From NCBI GenBank assembly GCA_025716815.1, contig JAIXMN010000005.1, positions 806,001 through 870,000 on the forward strand: 64,000 bases of DNA. The letters are read 5' to 3'. The notes below the pieces were generated by a model. The model ran no database searches, was not told where the DNA came from, and saw nothing but the letters and a program-made list of their open reading frames with translations. Position 1 is the first letter of the stretch. Each line of letters starts with the position of its first letter. Of this stretch, positions 1-13,167 are shown piece after piece. The translations under genes and the position numbers were made by a program. The stretch is from Dichotomocladium elegans (taxonomy: Eukaryota > Mucoromycota > Mucoromycetes > Mucorales > Lichtheimiaceae).

Positions 1-3000
1 CGCCAAGAATTCCGAGCTGAGCAAAGGCTAATTGCTACAGCAAAATCACCTTCAGCCTCATTCTCAAATAGAAGAAAAGCCGGGAACGTCGAGGAAGACA
101 GCGACTCATCAATATCGTCTTCAGACGATGAGGGTGGTTCAGGCTTGCAAGATCTTGTCGATGACATGGATCGTAAAAGAAATGCGGAGGAGGAACGTGC
201 AAGTGTCAAAGCGCTATTTGAACGCCCTGCAAACCGATCAACCAAGCTGATTGAGACACCAGCGTCTAAAGCCTTCCTTGAGAAACGTCTCAAAATGAGG
301 ACAGCAGATGAGAGACGTCGGAGGATTGCCCCTGATATTGACTGGTTCTTCAAGACCGTACTCAAATGGGACGTTACAGCAGTTGGTGAACTGCCGCCCC
401 ATGCGCCGAAAGCTATATACCAGGCGATCAAGTACAGCTATGATTCATTTGACGAATACCTCTTTGCGTTCCAAGGGCTCCTCCTAATGGAGACGTGGAT
501 GCAGCTCGTACGAGCAAGAGAGTCTCTTTCGGAGGACGATATTATCGACCACTGCATGCTCGAAAGCCGCTGTCATGTGAATGACTTTGTCGATGTTACA
601 TTAACTATTCCGGTCAGCTCAGCCAATAACCTGGTAGTAGATGATCTTGTGTGCGTCGCAAATCACTTTGGCAATGAGTTCTTCAGAAGAGAAGAATTTA
701 TCACGGGCATTGTCAAAAAGCCCTCGTCGTGGCATGGCCGGTATTTCCTAGGCAAGATATCAAACATCACTCAGCGCAAGGGCCTCAGTAATATCACCAT
801 GCGGTGCTATTTTAGCCCTGATCAGATTATCGTACTTAATTCACTGACGCCGAAGACCCAGTGGCGAATGCTGCGGTTGATGAGGTAAGAGTAAATCTTA
901 TCAACAATAGCTTGGAGATAAACTGAACTCATTTGGTCACAATTTCAGCCTGACCACCGCCCAAAGAGAATACACTGCTCTTCAGGGTCTTCAATATTAT
1001 GATCTGGTTGAGGAAATCTTACATCCACAACCGACTCCATTGCCGATTCTCAACGACAGCTTAATCCACGAGTGTATATCTAAATATGGTGTAAACGAAT
1101 CCCAGGCGAAGGCAATTGCCGGTTCGCTGGAGAAGAAAAAGGGGTTCACGTTAATCCAAGGGTAGGCTAACACTGTGTGGGAAAAAGGCAATATAAACGA
1201 CGCGCTGACTTGGACGATGGTTTTTTACTCTAGACCACCAGGAACAGGTTTGTTCACTATTGCTTATAACTTGCTGTTAATGCAATGTAGTGACACTCTC
1301 TATCCTTAGGTAAAACCAAGACAATTCTCGGGCTGATCGTCTCTCTGCTGGATCAAACATCTCGGCGACGAACAACGGGCGGCACTGAGAAAATCCTCGT
1401 CTGTGCGCCGAGTAATGCTGCTGTTGATGAGATTGCCAAACGATTGAAAGATGGCGTGATGACAGCTGTGGGGCTAGTCAAGCCGAAAATTGTACGTATC
1501 GGCACGGCAGAAGCGGTCAACGCCAGCGTCAAAGACGTACTTCTGGATAAACTTATCGAAAAAGAGTTTGCCAACTCGATGGACGGTGAAGAAAAGAAAA
1601 CACAGTTCAGCACACGACGGGAGAACCTCAACGAAAAAAGCCGCCAAACCCAACTAGATATTGAAGAGGTGGATCGCAAAATCTCTGAGTGCGGCGCAGA
1701 CGTGAGCAAATTGAATGAATTGCGAAACCAACGCCGTACACTAGTAGCGAAGCGCAACGGATTAAGGTCCCAGCTAAAGGCCCTTTCGGAGGATCAGAGG
1801 GATTATACCCGCGAGCTTGAGCTTTCTCGGCTGCGTGCACGCCAGAAGATTTTTGCTAGTGTGGATATTGTGTGTGCCACGTTAAGTGGTAGTGGCCATG
1901 AGATGTTCACGAATTTGGGCCTTTCGTTTCAGACAGTCATTGTGGACGAGGCCGCTCAATCAATTGAAATCAGTTCATTGATTCCACTCAAATATGATTG
2001 TCAACGTTGTATTCTTGTTGGCGGTAAGCGCAAAAGATCCGTAGTGTCTTTTAGCAGATAACCTAATGGTTCTGACAAATAGATCCCAATCAGCTTCCAC
2101 CTACTGTTCTTTCACAAATGGCCACCAAGTACCGCTACGACCAAAGTCTTTTTATGCGTTTGGAAAACGCAGCGCCAGACAATGTGTATTTATTAAAGTG
2201 AGTGTGTATATGCCGTTGCAATTTCTTTACTGATATCGCCGTCTAGCATTCAATATCGTATGCATCCCGCAATAAGTGCATTCCCCAGTAATTTCTTTTA
2301 CAAATCTTTACTTCACGATGCTCCTGATATGGCCAAGAATACCGCTGCACCGTGGCATTCTCATCAATACCTTTCACCATACCTATTCTTCAATGTTGAG
2401 GAGGGCCAAGAAAGGACAGGCGCAGGTCGATCTGTATACAATGCGGCAGAAGCCGAGGCGGCTGTGGCCCTCGTCGACATGCTGGCGACAAAAATGCCTG
2501 GCCTAAAGGTAAGATATAGGAGTAATGGCAGATATACTCTAATATGCTTCAATCTAGATTGCTTCACGGATCGGCATCATCACGCCATACAAGCAGCAGT
2601 TGAGTCAGCTGAAATTGCGCTTCGAAAAACGATACGGGTCTCGGATTTTCGATGTGATTGATTTCAACACTGTGGTAAATCGCTGTGCTCTCTGGGTACT
2701 TTCCACGCGCTCTCTTTTCTGACATACTAGGATAGGACGGCTTCCAAGGTCAAGAGAAGGACATCATCATCTTCTCCTGTGTGCGTGCCATGTCGGAGAG
2801 AGGTATCGGTTTTTTGGCCGATATACGTCGTATGAACGTAGGTTTGACGCGTGCGCGGTCATCGCTCTTCGTACTCGGTCATAAGCTCTCTCTGATGAAG
2901 AGCCAATACTGGGGAGACCTTGTCAGAGACGCGCAAGAACGCGATCTACTCGTAGATGTATGTCTAAACTCGAGAGAGGTAGAATCTAAAAGAACTGTAA

Positions 3001-3904
3001 CTGATTCATTTATTAGATCCGCCCACCTTACTTTCAACATCGCATGATACCTAAACACATCCCCCCTAATCTTTTCGAGAAAGAAGTCAAAATTACTGGA
3101 AGGAAAAGACATATGTCTCATTCGGTTCCGCGTGCAAAGCGTATTGCAATACCATCAGCAGAAAGCGCAGACGACGTACTGCCTGTGGTTATAAATACGA
3201 GTCAACAGACGCCAGTCTCGAGGCCGATCCAGGGCCAAACTGAACTGGAGACCACTACTGACAGTGGTAATGACAGAAGTGACACAAGCGACATTACCTC
3301 TAATAGTAATGAGCGACCGAGCAACGCGATGGACCTCGATCAGACACAGCCGAACCGCAATATCCGACCTATTCGACGTGAACCGATTGTACGACCCTCG
3401 ACTCCTCAGCCATCTGTAGAACCTCGTCACAGGCTAACCCTTGCGGAATATCGGGCAGCCAAGGGGCTACCTCCAGCGACAAAGAAGGTTAACGTATCCA
3501 ACGCCCATACGCCCATTGTCGGCAAACAACCAAATCTTTTTATTCAGAAGCACAAAGCCAAGCAAGTAACGGTGAGTACAATGTCTAATATGTGGGTGAA
3601 TGCATAGGAGAACTTTGTCTAATTGGGACCTAGACTTCCGGGATGTCTCAACTATCCCGAGCCTTAAGTGCCCGTGAGAAAGCAATACTCGAGGTAAGGG
3701 ATAAGTACTTCTGGTTTGACAAATGCTGAACATTCAACTTTTTGCATAAAATAGCATGAAGCAGCGAAACAGGCTCTTAGAGAAGTTAGACGGCAAGAGG
3801 CAGATCAACAGAACCGCGCAGAGCGCCTAGACGAAACTAGATTTCGATCACTTGATGATCTCGTGGATGAGGTCATGCCAAAAATCGAGGAAGACACCAT
3901 GTAA
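1..3904 (+). CDS. SEN1: SEN1-type RNA/DNA helicase (5' end cut by window)
   Basis: Superfamily 1 (Upf1-like) helicase. In yeast, Sen1 unwinds RNA:DNA hybrids and ends transcription of non-coding RNAs in the nucleus. Eleven exons are visible: 1-884, 949-1161, 1234-1247, 1310-2023, 2083-2197, 2247-2508, 2558-2674, 2736-2957, 3017-3571, 3634-3693, 3755-3904. Together they give about 1101 residues with no start codon, because the frame is open to base 1. Motifs in order by visible residue: Walker A GPPGTGKTKT (about 366), DEAA (about 583), DPNQLPPT, QYRMHP (about 648), DGFQGQEKD (about 774) and GLTRAR (about 809). An insertion rich in K, E and R (bases about 1555-1850) lies between the Walker A and DEAA motifs, where Sen1 has its stalk/prong. 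The C-terminal tail (from 3050) is basic, Ser/Thr-rich and low-complexity, then ends in a charged helix. Family assignment is firm. The orthologue call rests on the acidic N-terminal linker and the order of motifs. Confidence 0.92.
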
Positions 3905-5430
3905 ATAGTTAGACATCTGTACAGTATTTTAGCATAATGCTATAACCCTGTGGGTTACCACCATGTCATTTGCAGCGCTAATTTGGCGTTATCAATGCAA
4001 TATGAGTACATATCATTAGCACTGGATATTTAAGTGATTGTCCGAGAAATCTTCGGCAGTCATCCTTATGAGGGAATCTTAGCTTTCAAATGAGCATAGA
4101 GGCGAGGGTTTATCATTCTCACTTCGCGATCTGACCTCAGGCGAGTTGGTCCGATCCGCAGAGATTATCTATCTTTTTTGCCTATAGAAATTGGGGACGA
4201 TAGACCTTAGTACGAACACTTAGAGTGACAGATGCACTGGACAAGGCTGTGGTGATAATGTTCTTATTTACTCTGCCAAGACACCCAGACAGTCGATGCT
4301 TGTTGGTTCATGGATTCGGCAGCTGCACGGCTGAGGTCGATAGTCAATAAACACGCATGATCTACAAACCGGAGTATTCCTTAAGAGAGTTTTGCTCTTC
4401 GTTTTGACGAATGCTACTACGTATAAAAACTGATGATCGTAAATTGCGAGACCAGAGAGTATCAGAAACAACGAAATAGCGTGAGCATACATCTGTGAAG
4501 TGTATGCAACTGTGTCAAAATATCCTGATATAAACTGCCGTTCCGCCATCTGTTGATCCATCTCTGCAATTACATGGCAATGCATATGAATAGCACATTT
4601 TCGAAATCCTTGCCTTTAATGTGATCACAATCTTACAATTCTGGCAGGAATTCGTGTATGCTCAGTTCTATTACAGCCTTAACTTGGACAAACTGCAATG
4701 TGTGTGCTGATATAGACATAGAAGGGAGTTACTGTAAGATCAACGATAACAAAAAGGGCGGGAAAAACTAAAGCAGTGAGACCAAATCCGGGATAAGAGG
4801 GGAAGCGACAACGGAAGATCACTTGATTGACTTCTCATATATTTCATTATTGTTGGACGGAAAACATGACACGATCGGTACAACAATAGGGATAATAAGA
4901 GGGAATGAGTGTCAAGACTGACCGGGTAAATAACACTGCGGGTGTAGAACGGGGAAGCTGGTAGCAGAACGAAAGCTAATAGCTCGCAAAATCTGGTTCT
5001 TTGATCGTGTCGACCGAAAATTTGAAAGAAGTGTGCAACAAAATATAGCAATAAGCCAAACGGGGTTCTGGGTTGTGTTTTTCAAGGATTTCCCACACAC
5101 ACACACACTCCAGACTACAGAAAGGGGTAATCGTGCTAGGTAAATGATGAGGAAAACTCGGAAGATGAGGGAATATAAACAAAGAGAAGAGATGTAGGCC
5201 GATTGATGAAAGCCCCTAAAATTAGTTCAGGTAATAAAACTAAGGGTCCAGATAGCCCAGTGCTAGTATTGAGCTAAAAAAAATAGCGCGCTTGCAAGAA
5301 AAAGGGGTGAAGAACCGAGGGGGGTCACGTGGTATTGCCCGCTCCACAAGAAAAGGACCGTACGCCAGATTCAGGAAGTATGAGTGTAATTGACTAGAAG
5401 TAATTTTTATGGAAGGTGTCAAACATCCAA
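3905..5430. other. Intergenic, no gene recognised
   Basis: About 1.5 kb between the SEN1-type gene and the tRNA gene. Open frames here are short (about 100 codons or less), have no splice-joined continuation that looks like a protein, and contain no recognisable motif. A short CA repeat lies near 5095-5108. I see no RNA gene or repeat family. Confidence 0.6.
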
Positions 5431-5503
5431 GACTCCATAGCACAAGTGGTAGTGCGTCAGACTCCAGATCTGAAGGTTGGGCGTTCGAGTCGCTCTGGGG
5501 TCA
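5431..5503 (+). tRNA. tRNA-Trp (anticodon CCA), no intron
   Basis: A 73-base cloverleaf folds by eye: acceptor GACTCCA pairs with TGGGGTC (one T-G pair), D stem GCAC/GTGC, anticodon stem TCAGA/TCTGA with loop CTCCAGA giving anticodon CCA, and T stem GGGCG/CGCTC around the loop TTCGAGT. A is the discriminator base and there is no encoded CCA. The T-loop region matches a B box and the D arm an A box, the internal RNA polymerase III promoters. CCA reads UGG, so it should carry tryptophan. All stems pair, so this looks like a working gene. Confidence 0.93.
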
Positions 5504-5510
5504 ATCATCA

Positions 5511-5546
5511 AACACCGCCTCTTCAAAGCGGGTGTTCAATCTTTTT
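5511..5546 (+). terminator. RNA polymerase III terminator after tRNA-Trp
   Basis: About 38 bases past the tRNA there is a run of five T (5542-5546), the usual Pol III stop. Just before it an imperfect inverted repeat (AACACCGC at 5511-5518 against GCGGGTGTT at 5528-5536, one bulged G) could form a hairpin. The hairpin is not needed for Pol III termination, so its role is open. Confidence 0.55.
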
Positions 5547-7860
5547 GAGTTTCTTGAATTTCTTTGTGTAACCTTGGCTGTTTTTGGTGGGATGCTTCTC
5601 TTCCTACCTTTTTGTCGTGCGTATATTTTGAAGGTGAGCCGTAGCTAATAGCAACGGCTCAAACGTAATGATAGAGGCAGAGTGTAACAGATAATGACAT
5701 TTATTCATAAAAATAATGAGATTTTTTATACTATTATAATGTGTTCGCAGCATGATGGTGAGCGGTGATGATAAGCGAGCTGAGGGTCGCACTAATGAAA
5801 ATGCGCAGGATTATGTGACAAAGAAGTTTAGTGGAAGTGAGATTACGATATTTCATATTTCATTATATCCGCAGTATCTCTTCAGTATTATCTAAAATAT
5901 ATATCAGCTCCTCCACTCCACTTTAATAATAAAGGGAGAAATACCTCTATTTATTTGTTACTACGCGTTAAATGCCAAAGTATCTTCATGATGTGGTAGT
6001 ACTAGTTGCTCCACAAGCAACATTGATTATTATTCGTAGCCCTCTCAAGCAAATGCTGAAGTCGCATGTCAGGTTTCTATTTCCCTTTTCTTTCTCTCTC
6101 AAATTTATTATTGGATACCCCAATCAAAGTTTTATGTACTACAGGTCGTCGCTCCCTTACCTTTTTTTCCTGTCATTCGTGCTTTTTATTCGTTACTATG
6201 GCGACAGCGTAACCATAGAATATATTGCACATCTGTTTAAGTTCGTTTTTAGAAAATTTACCAAGAAATAATTTCAAATGGAGGCCATGACGAGAGAAAA
6301 CCACGGATGTACTTGTCCAAAGTGATGAGCATAAATGATTGTCTTATTTGATGAAGTGGGCCGATAGTCACACTGTTCTTTTCATACTAGTCGTATACAA
6401 AAGGGGTTGTATTGTGCAGCAAGGAAGTTGCGCACATTTCGCTAAGAACAGTATTTGTAATCATGTCAGAACGCCTGCACCTATGTAATCTGGTCGCGTC
6501 ATCATCCATTCATAATAGGGCTACGATAGGTCAAGTCTATGAGGTTTATACCGCGATACATGACTAATGATGTTAAATTTAATCCAAGAGAAACCCAATG
6601 AGTCATTACATCATCACTGAACTTCACGTCCTTCAGCTTGCTCTCCCCAGGTCAACACCAAGATGTTGAATTGACCTGTTTCTTTTTTTTTTTTCTTCGT
6701 TGGAAATGGTCATTTCCTTCGCTTGTGTATCTGGCACCGGTATCACTGTGGAGAACCCTTTCTTGGAGCACGCCGTGCTGCGTTCTATGTTCATATGGCA
6801 TCCGTATCTAAAGCCTACTATTCATATCCACAGGCTGAATTCAGCCCCATTCTCACTGGCAGGTGACATTTCATAAATCATTCTGGATATTTTAACCCCC
6901 CCCAACCGGATCTCTGGAACAGTTGCCCCATAAGTCACCTGAGGACAACGAATGTCTTATCTTCATTTAGAAAAAAACTATTCCCAGGTTCGCTTTCAAA
7001 CTGAAATGTCCATCGCGGTGCTAAATGAGTCATGCCTTCCTAACTGTATCGTTGCGGCCCATGTACTCAAACCTTCTCAAACATCAGCTTAAAAAACCAG
7101 ATCTTTGCCTTGGTCAGGGACGTTGTTTATCGGTGTTTGAGGTCGGCGTTTCCTCCTGAGCATCTGCATCTTCTCGCTTAGGAGTACGCGTACTGGCAAG
7201 CTCAGAGCTACCGTTCTAAGATAGGTCAAGTACATATTTTGTGTGAGTACAAACACATTGAGCAGAGAGCATTCCCTCATCAGCGACATAGTCCATAAGC
7301 TCAAAACATTCATGCTCCTCAGCGATGTGTCATTGTCCGTCTTGGTGAAAGAGTTATTTGCTCATCTCAACGTGTTGAATCTACATAGCTAGCTGACCTA
7401 GTTTTTATAGAAATTAGATTGCGAACCTCTTTGTGCGATATCGTATTTTCTTGCATGAGGCGTTTGACTTGTCATCACGCGCAAAACGCGTTTTTGATTT
7501 TGGAATGCATATCAATTATCATAGACCCGTCTCCTGGTCCTTCCTATATCTTTCTTTAGTAGATATCACAGGCTTCTAGAGATCTTGATCAAGGAAATAA
7601 ACAAAACAGCATGCAATGATAGATGTCACATGGCTAATGTACTTCTCCGTGTAATGTACCCTCTCTTGAGCACAACAATCCTGGATATCATTGGCCTGCG
7701 ACCACACAGACACCAGGTTTATCCTTCCCTCGTATGTGACCATCTACCATAACCAAGTTTAGTGCCCAATAGGACTAAGCAAGGAAAACAAATATTTAGG
7801 TATGTTACAAGATCAAGATGCATAGCAGATCAGGGGTGGGGTAAAACGTTGGAATATTGT
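5547..7860. other. Gene-poor region; one weak coding-like patch
   Basis: AT-rich stretch with no supported gene. On the minus strand around 7089-7330 one frame reads acidic and Ser/Thr-rich (for example TPKREDADAQEE), like a protein tail. It has an in-frame stop and no partner exons that I could join convincingly. It may be the remnant of a gene or chance. Bases 6683-6693 hold a T run and 6896-6904 a C run. No RNA gene was seen. Confidence 0.4.
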
Positions 7861-8010
7861 ACGTGCGTTGCGTGCATGTGTGCGCGTGTGCGTGCGAGTG
7901 TGCGAATGCAATCAGATGTCTGTGCTTCAAATGAATAAATGCGCGAAGATGTATACGTGTGTGCGTGTACGTGTGCGCGTACGTGCGTGCGTGCGCTTGT
8001 AGGTCTGCGT
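7861..8010. repeat. Degenerate alternating GT/GC tract
   Basis: About 150 bases made mostly of alternating purine-pyrimidine words (gtgcgtgc, gtgtgcgc, cgtacgtg). The tract is interrupted and not a clean microsatellite. It lies just past the stop codon of the minus-strand gene at 8075, so it may fall in that gene's 3' untranslated region or terminator. Alternating pyrimidine-purine DNA of this kind can adopt Z-DNA. Confidence 0.6.
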
Positions 8011-8074
8011 ATGTATTTGCACGCGATGGTATCACTATGTCTTGCAAAAGAAAAGAATAAAGAATTGCCTATCG

Positions 8075-10554
8075 CTATGCTGCACGATCCCCTCTGCTTC
8101 TTCGCTGATCTGCTACTTCGCCTGTGCCAAGAGCAGCCGCGATAGCAGGAAGAGGAGGAGGAGGAGGGGGAGGACCAGGAGCAGCAGATGACGTCGGTAT
8201 TAAATCATCCAGAATCGGATCATCTTCATGGTCACTTGCTACCAATTCGCCCATTCGCCGAGCTTCTGCTTCTTTCATCCGACGATGTCGCTCCTTGCGT
8301 CGTCGATAGTATCCTCCCTTACGTCGGGCCGCCTCAAGGCCACGGCAAAAGATTTCGTATTGGCAAAACAAACATATCCACTCGTCCGGATCTGGACTCT
8401 GTACGAGAGTGATGTCTGATCCCGAAACTTTGTTCATTGATCCATGGTCGTCGTCCATCTTCTTTTTCCTCTGCCCTTTTTTGTTATTTCGTTTGGAGGT
8501 CATTGCAACTACGGCTGGCTTATCAGATGCAGCTCGACTTGCCGGTGTTGCCGTTTCCACCGCCTTACTTTTTTTCTATAGATACATGAGCTAACATAGT
8601 CGCTAGCGCAGAAACAATAGATAACCATCTCGGTTCTCAAACTCACCTTGCTTGCAGTGGTGCCCGGTCCCGATTGCGGATCAGCTCGCCCATTCGAATC
8701 CCGCAAAGATGCAGGCGGCGGTACGTCGGGCATAGTCTGACGTAGGATTTTAGTCAACCCAAGACTAGTGTGGGATCGCGGCATGTCTTCGAGTTTTGGT
8801 ATATGCTTCAAATTCTGGTATATCCGAGCATTTTCTGAAAATTCAAATGGTCCTTCGGGAAACGGGCGAGACACACCGCCAGCAGAAGTAGCATTTCTGT
8901 TACCCTGTTTGTCTGCTCCATGGCTAACATTGTTGCTGTTTTTCCATTTGCGATCTCTCCGTCTAATGCCTTTACGCTCATCGTAACCGCCGCCTATTGT
9001 CATCATCACAACAGGTATATCTGCCTCATTGCCGATGCTGCGCTTCATCTTTTTCGCATTGTCCCGGTAGCTTGAATCGCTCGAGTCTACCGCAATCATA
9101 CCAAACAAACCTTCCTGTGCTTGCTCATTGAGCGACAACCGGCTGAATCCCCAATCATCATTACCATGATCTCTTGATGATGCGGAGAATTGCCAAACAT
9201 AGGATGTCGGTGCTGATGGCATATCATCACTGCTGATACCTGGTGCACTAGACGGATCAAATAATGCTTGCTTCGGTTTTTGAGAAGCCGAAGAAAACGA
9301 GAAAGGCGGAGGTGTAGGAGAAGGAGGAGTTGGTGGCGGAGGTGCAGATGGCGCTGCTGACGATGGCTGCGATAATCCTTGGCGCTTCCAGCGAGGTTTT
9401 GGTAGAGGAAGGATTTTTCGGTGTTGCAGGTGAGGGTATTTTGAAATCTCAGAGGTGGGAATCGCGTTATGTCGACGAGAAGGAAGTAAGGGATCTTGTC
9501 TGGGGAACAGCGACGACAGCGATGGATCGCTATCACTTTCCACCTCGTCCTGATCAACGTCCTCGAAGATCGTAGTATTTTGTGAGAGTGGATGCATTGC
9601 CTGCTTGTCTTTCCCGGGAGTATTTTTTTGAAGTTGCAGGGACCGACCATTACCAGTACGAGGCTGATACCCGATGCTGCTGCGCGTCGTTGTAGGGGAT
9701 GACAAGTTGAAAGATGGAGGCGGAGAAAAAGAGAATTGGAAATTTGAGGCAAGGGCGAATTTGTCATCTGGTTACCCAAGTATATTAGAAAGATGGGTCC
9801 TCGTGTTGCTCTGTCCTTTTACCTGACGAGGAAAACGGTGGCACCAGTCGGTTCGATGGTGCAATCCTCTTGCCGTTTTTTCCACCGAAAGTAAAATCAA
9901 ATGTCATGTTGCTAACACCAGACGATGGGGTAGAAGATGTCGTGGGATATCTTTTTGATGCTGACGCTGATGATGTTGTAGGTTGTGGTATATTAGAGCA
10001 ACATTCATGCTGTTGCTTCTGGCTTATCGGCGGTGACGTTGGTGGAAGCGTATGCTGTACCTTCATGATTATTAAAAGGATGGTTAATAAAGCTATTTGA
10101 GATTACTAGACCGCAAGTTACAAGTGGCATCGCCAGTAACCTTTTTCTCAGCATGCGTTGGTATGAATTCCTGTAGTGCTTCTTTGCTTTTATTCTCGAA
10201 TGACTCATCATCCTCAATTGTCTTTTTTGCTGTTGCTGTGGACGTTGATGATGTTGTCGCGGTCGCAGCACAGGTAGCGGGAGGCGATATACCTTGCTGT
10301 TGCCTTGCTACTTGCGAACAAATGGTGTCTGGTTTTCCTTTGTTGATGTCGACAAAGTTAAAGCCATTGCACGATCTGCTCGGTAGGCTGGTAATGTTGA
10401 GGTTCAAGCCTTGGTCAGAAGAACAAGTCAGCAGGGCCGTCCAGGTAAAGTATCATAAAGTGAAAAGGCCTCATCAGAAGAGAATACCAGAAATGGTCTG
10501 AACACCAGAAACGGGAACGTCCTCCTGGTTCGATGTTCCAACAAGTGATGACAT
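8075..10554 (-). CDS. Conserved-looking low-complexity protein with C-terminal CxxC/arginine-rich module
   Basis: Not assigned to a named family. Exons read from the right: 10554-10488, from 10409, a segment ending at 9823, 9767-8647, and 8575-8075. The joins 10488/10409, 9823/9767 and 8647/8575 keep frame and have GT-AG ends. The join between the second and third segments (near 10150-10063) is uncertain, since only a weak GTTACT donor fits. Most of the protein is Pro/Ser-rich and probably unstructured. The last exon has a compact conserved-looking module, DEWICLFCQYEIF followed by a stretch with many Arg and Lys. I recall similar CxFCxYxxF plus basic-helix modules in uncharacterised fungal proteins, but I cannot name the family. 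The 55-base intron (9768-9822) is among the shortest in the window. Function unknown. Confidence 0.68.
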
Positions 10555-13167
10555 CGAAAAGTTGAGCATAACAGGAAAGAAAGGAAAGGCAGACCGCTTG
10601 TGTCCGTCTTATTTTTTTCGGCCACTAAGGTCTGCGGGGCGGCCGGGACACACCTCTCTCGCCCTCTCGTCTTTCCCTATATAGTGACGTTACAGCGATG
10701 GCCTGTTCGTAGAAACTCCGCATCGTTACCCGCCTCCCTCATGATGCTTTTGCTGACGCAAGTTACGGCGGATTCATCTGCCCAGCTGCTCATTCTACGT
10801 TCATTCCCGTAATAGAATTAGGGCCATTTGTTTCTATTAGCCTTCCTTATAGGTGGTGGTTGCATTTTTCTTCTCACATACTAATAAATTTATGCATCCT
10901 CATTTTTTTGGCTCACGGCCAGCCGACTAGTGCCGATCGTTTGTTTTCATATATGAAAGCACCTCCATGTCGTAAATATAAACGACATGCATGGTCAATA
11001 TTCTGCTGCATGTCGACGTAATTCTATGGATGGCTAGTCTATGATACGCTGGATGGCTAGTCGAAAGGTGGAGGGTTATCTATCTCCAGACAATGATCTG
11101 CCCGGACTTTTATAATACACACAGATGCGCCAGTTGCCGCCGATTCAGTCTACTTCCACCAACAGTGGTAATTTTAACCTCTTCTTGTTACGTAATAGAA
11201 AACCGTGCCTTCGGTAGTTGTTGTCGGGTGCTGGTGGATATGTAATATGCATTGTATCGCCCAGTGTTTTGTGTCTTTATATCCTTAATTATTTGCCTGT
11301 GTGTGTGTGTGTGTGTGCTCAAATGGAAGGTTCAGCTCGGCCTCCTCCTTTCATTCATAAGGTAAAAGAAATCTTGACAATGGCAGCTATCCAGAATGTT
11401 TTCATCTTGTAACGCATTATCTGCTTGTCATAATATTGACAAATATCGGTATCTAAATCCAGTATGTCTTGGAACGCGTAAAATATCTACGCCTAAAGCA
11501 GCTTTGTTAAGTACCATCCTTATTCCGGTTTTGTTACAGTCTATTTTTTTCCCTTCAAAGTCAAAAAGACAATGACATACGGGATATCGTATATCTCATC
11601 ATTGTAAAATAATATACCTTCTTTTCCTCTTGATTTTATTATCTTAACCAGCTACTTATGGTTCTCAGCGACCGGGCAGCTCAGTGTTCCGCAAAACCTC
11701 TGAACGCGTGGGATTGCTCCTTGAAAACTTGAAGAGCATCACTTGGCAGTACCTGGTATACAAACCGGTGTATTCTCATCACGAAAGGCAACTGCAGTCA
11801 GTGCTCGATTTACCCGGTTGTTTTATATATACGGATAGAGCTATTGCCGATGGGGATTTTAGAACTCGGCCATGTTGGCAGGGGAAATACCGCTAAATAA
11901 GGATACCAGTGGCCCGTGGTGTTCTCCACGTTCTATCTCGCTTAGGCTTACCTGTCCCACCGCTCGCCTTCTGGCACCGCGGAGATCTGGATGTGCAGAG
12001 CTTCTGGTATGTCAGTCCAAATATATCGAGCTCTCTAACGATCTCTTAAGGTTATTTGCCATCCTGTCCTTCTCCCTTCCGTCTCTCGAACATGCGATTG
12101 GCAAAATGCAAAAAGAACTGGTCGAAATATATACCATCCAGGCTGGTGTTGAAGGGTTAGGAAAGGGATGAGTACATTAGCCAGGTACTTAAAGCCATCA
12201 TTCGAGAGCGCTCTATTTCACATACTGTCTTGGGGCTTTCAATGTCCCACTGCCGGTGTCCTCTGTTCTATGACCTTCGCAATGTACAACGCAGTTTGTG
12301 AATTCTATGGAGATCTTTATACTCCTGTTTTTATCGACATGGCTGTCTTGGGCGATCTTTTGCCTGCAATATTTCGCCAGTAACCCAACTGTCTTCTGAT
12401 ACTCAGCCTTCTTCAACCATCATCCATCCTGGATATCTAAACCGCTACTTAACGGGCTCCATGAGTTAGCAATGCTGGCCTGGATAGCATCCCTTACTCC
12501 ACATAGAATCCTGTCCTTTTATGGCGATTTGATTCATAAGCTTCAAGCAAGCGCCAGCATATTTGTCCGTCCTTCCCAAGAAAGGCCGATTTAACCTCAT
12601 TCCGCAGCTGGCGCGCCAAAGCAGCCATCAGTTGCGCGGACTCAGCAAAGGGATTCTCTTTGTTCTGTTCTCTTTAATTTGGCTTTAGGACCTCTTCGTC
12701 GCATCCATAATGATTGCTTGTTTCAGGGTCTCCTTCCATGGAATTGTTATTCCTTCCGGGTATCACCACCCGGTCTCGTTAGACTCCTCGTCTATGGCGA
12801 CGATGGTATGAGTTTCTGTGGAAGACATGCGATATGGCTTGGCTTCAGCGCTATTTTCAACCCAACGCTTTCGTAGATGCCTCTTCGTTCCTGGTACGAT
12901 TCTTTGGTGGCAATACTCATCCATCTCTTATTACTCGCCGCTTATATGCTCTGGTGGGGCAACGCGCTGATTCGAACAACCCTCTCTACCAACCCGCTGG
13001 CACCAACCGTCTAACGCCTATTTTGGTTCCTTTCCTTTCATTCTTGTACGGCGCCCACCAATTCTGGTTTCGTCTTTCTTCATGGCAGCCTTCGAACATC
13101 TCAACAGCCGCATCCATCTTGTGATAGTCGAATCTGGAGGAAACCCACGGAAACATTTTCTCTTCTT
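10555..13167. other. Intergenic, divergent promoter side and gene-poor stretch
   Basis: About 2.6 kb upstream of the minus-strand gene at 8075-10554. The first 200 bases probably hold its promoter. Frames between 11680 and 13120 are open for 60-100 codons in several places but do not join into a protein I recognise. They may belong with the possible relic at 13168-13473. No RNA gene was seen. Confidence 0.45.
11298..11317 (+). repeat. (TG)10 microsatellite
   Basis: A perfect run of ten TG units. It lies in non-coding sequence and is likely to vary in length between strains. Confidence 0.9.

Noticed and set aside
4268..4585. 105-codon minus-strand frame
   Set aside because: No recognisable domain or splice-joined continuation; isolated in a gene-poor gap.
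5972..6271. 99-codon hydrophobic frame
   Set aside because: AT-rich sequence gives Phe/Leu/Tyr-rich frames by chance; no splice partners or motif.
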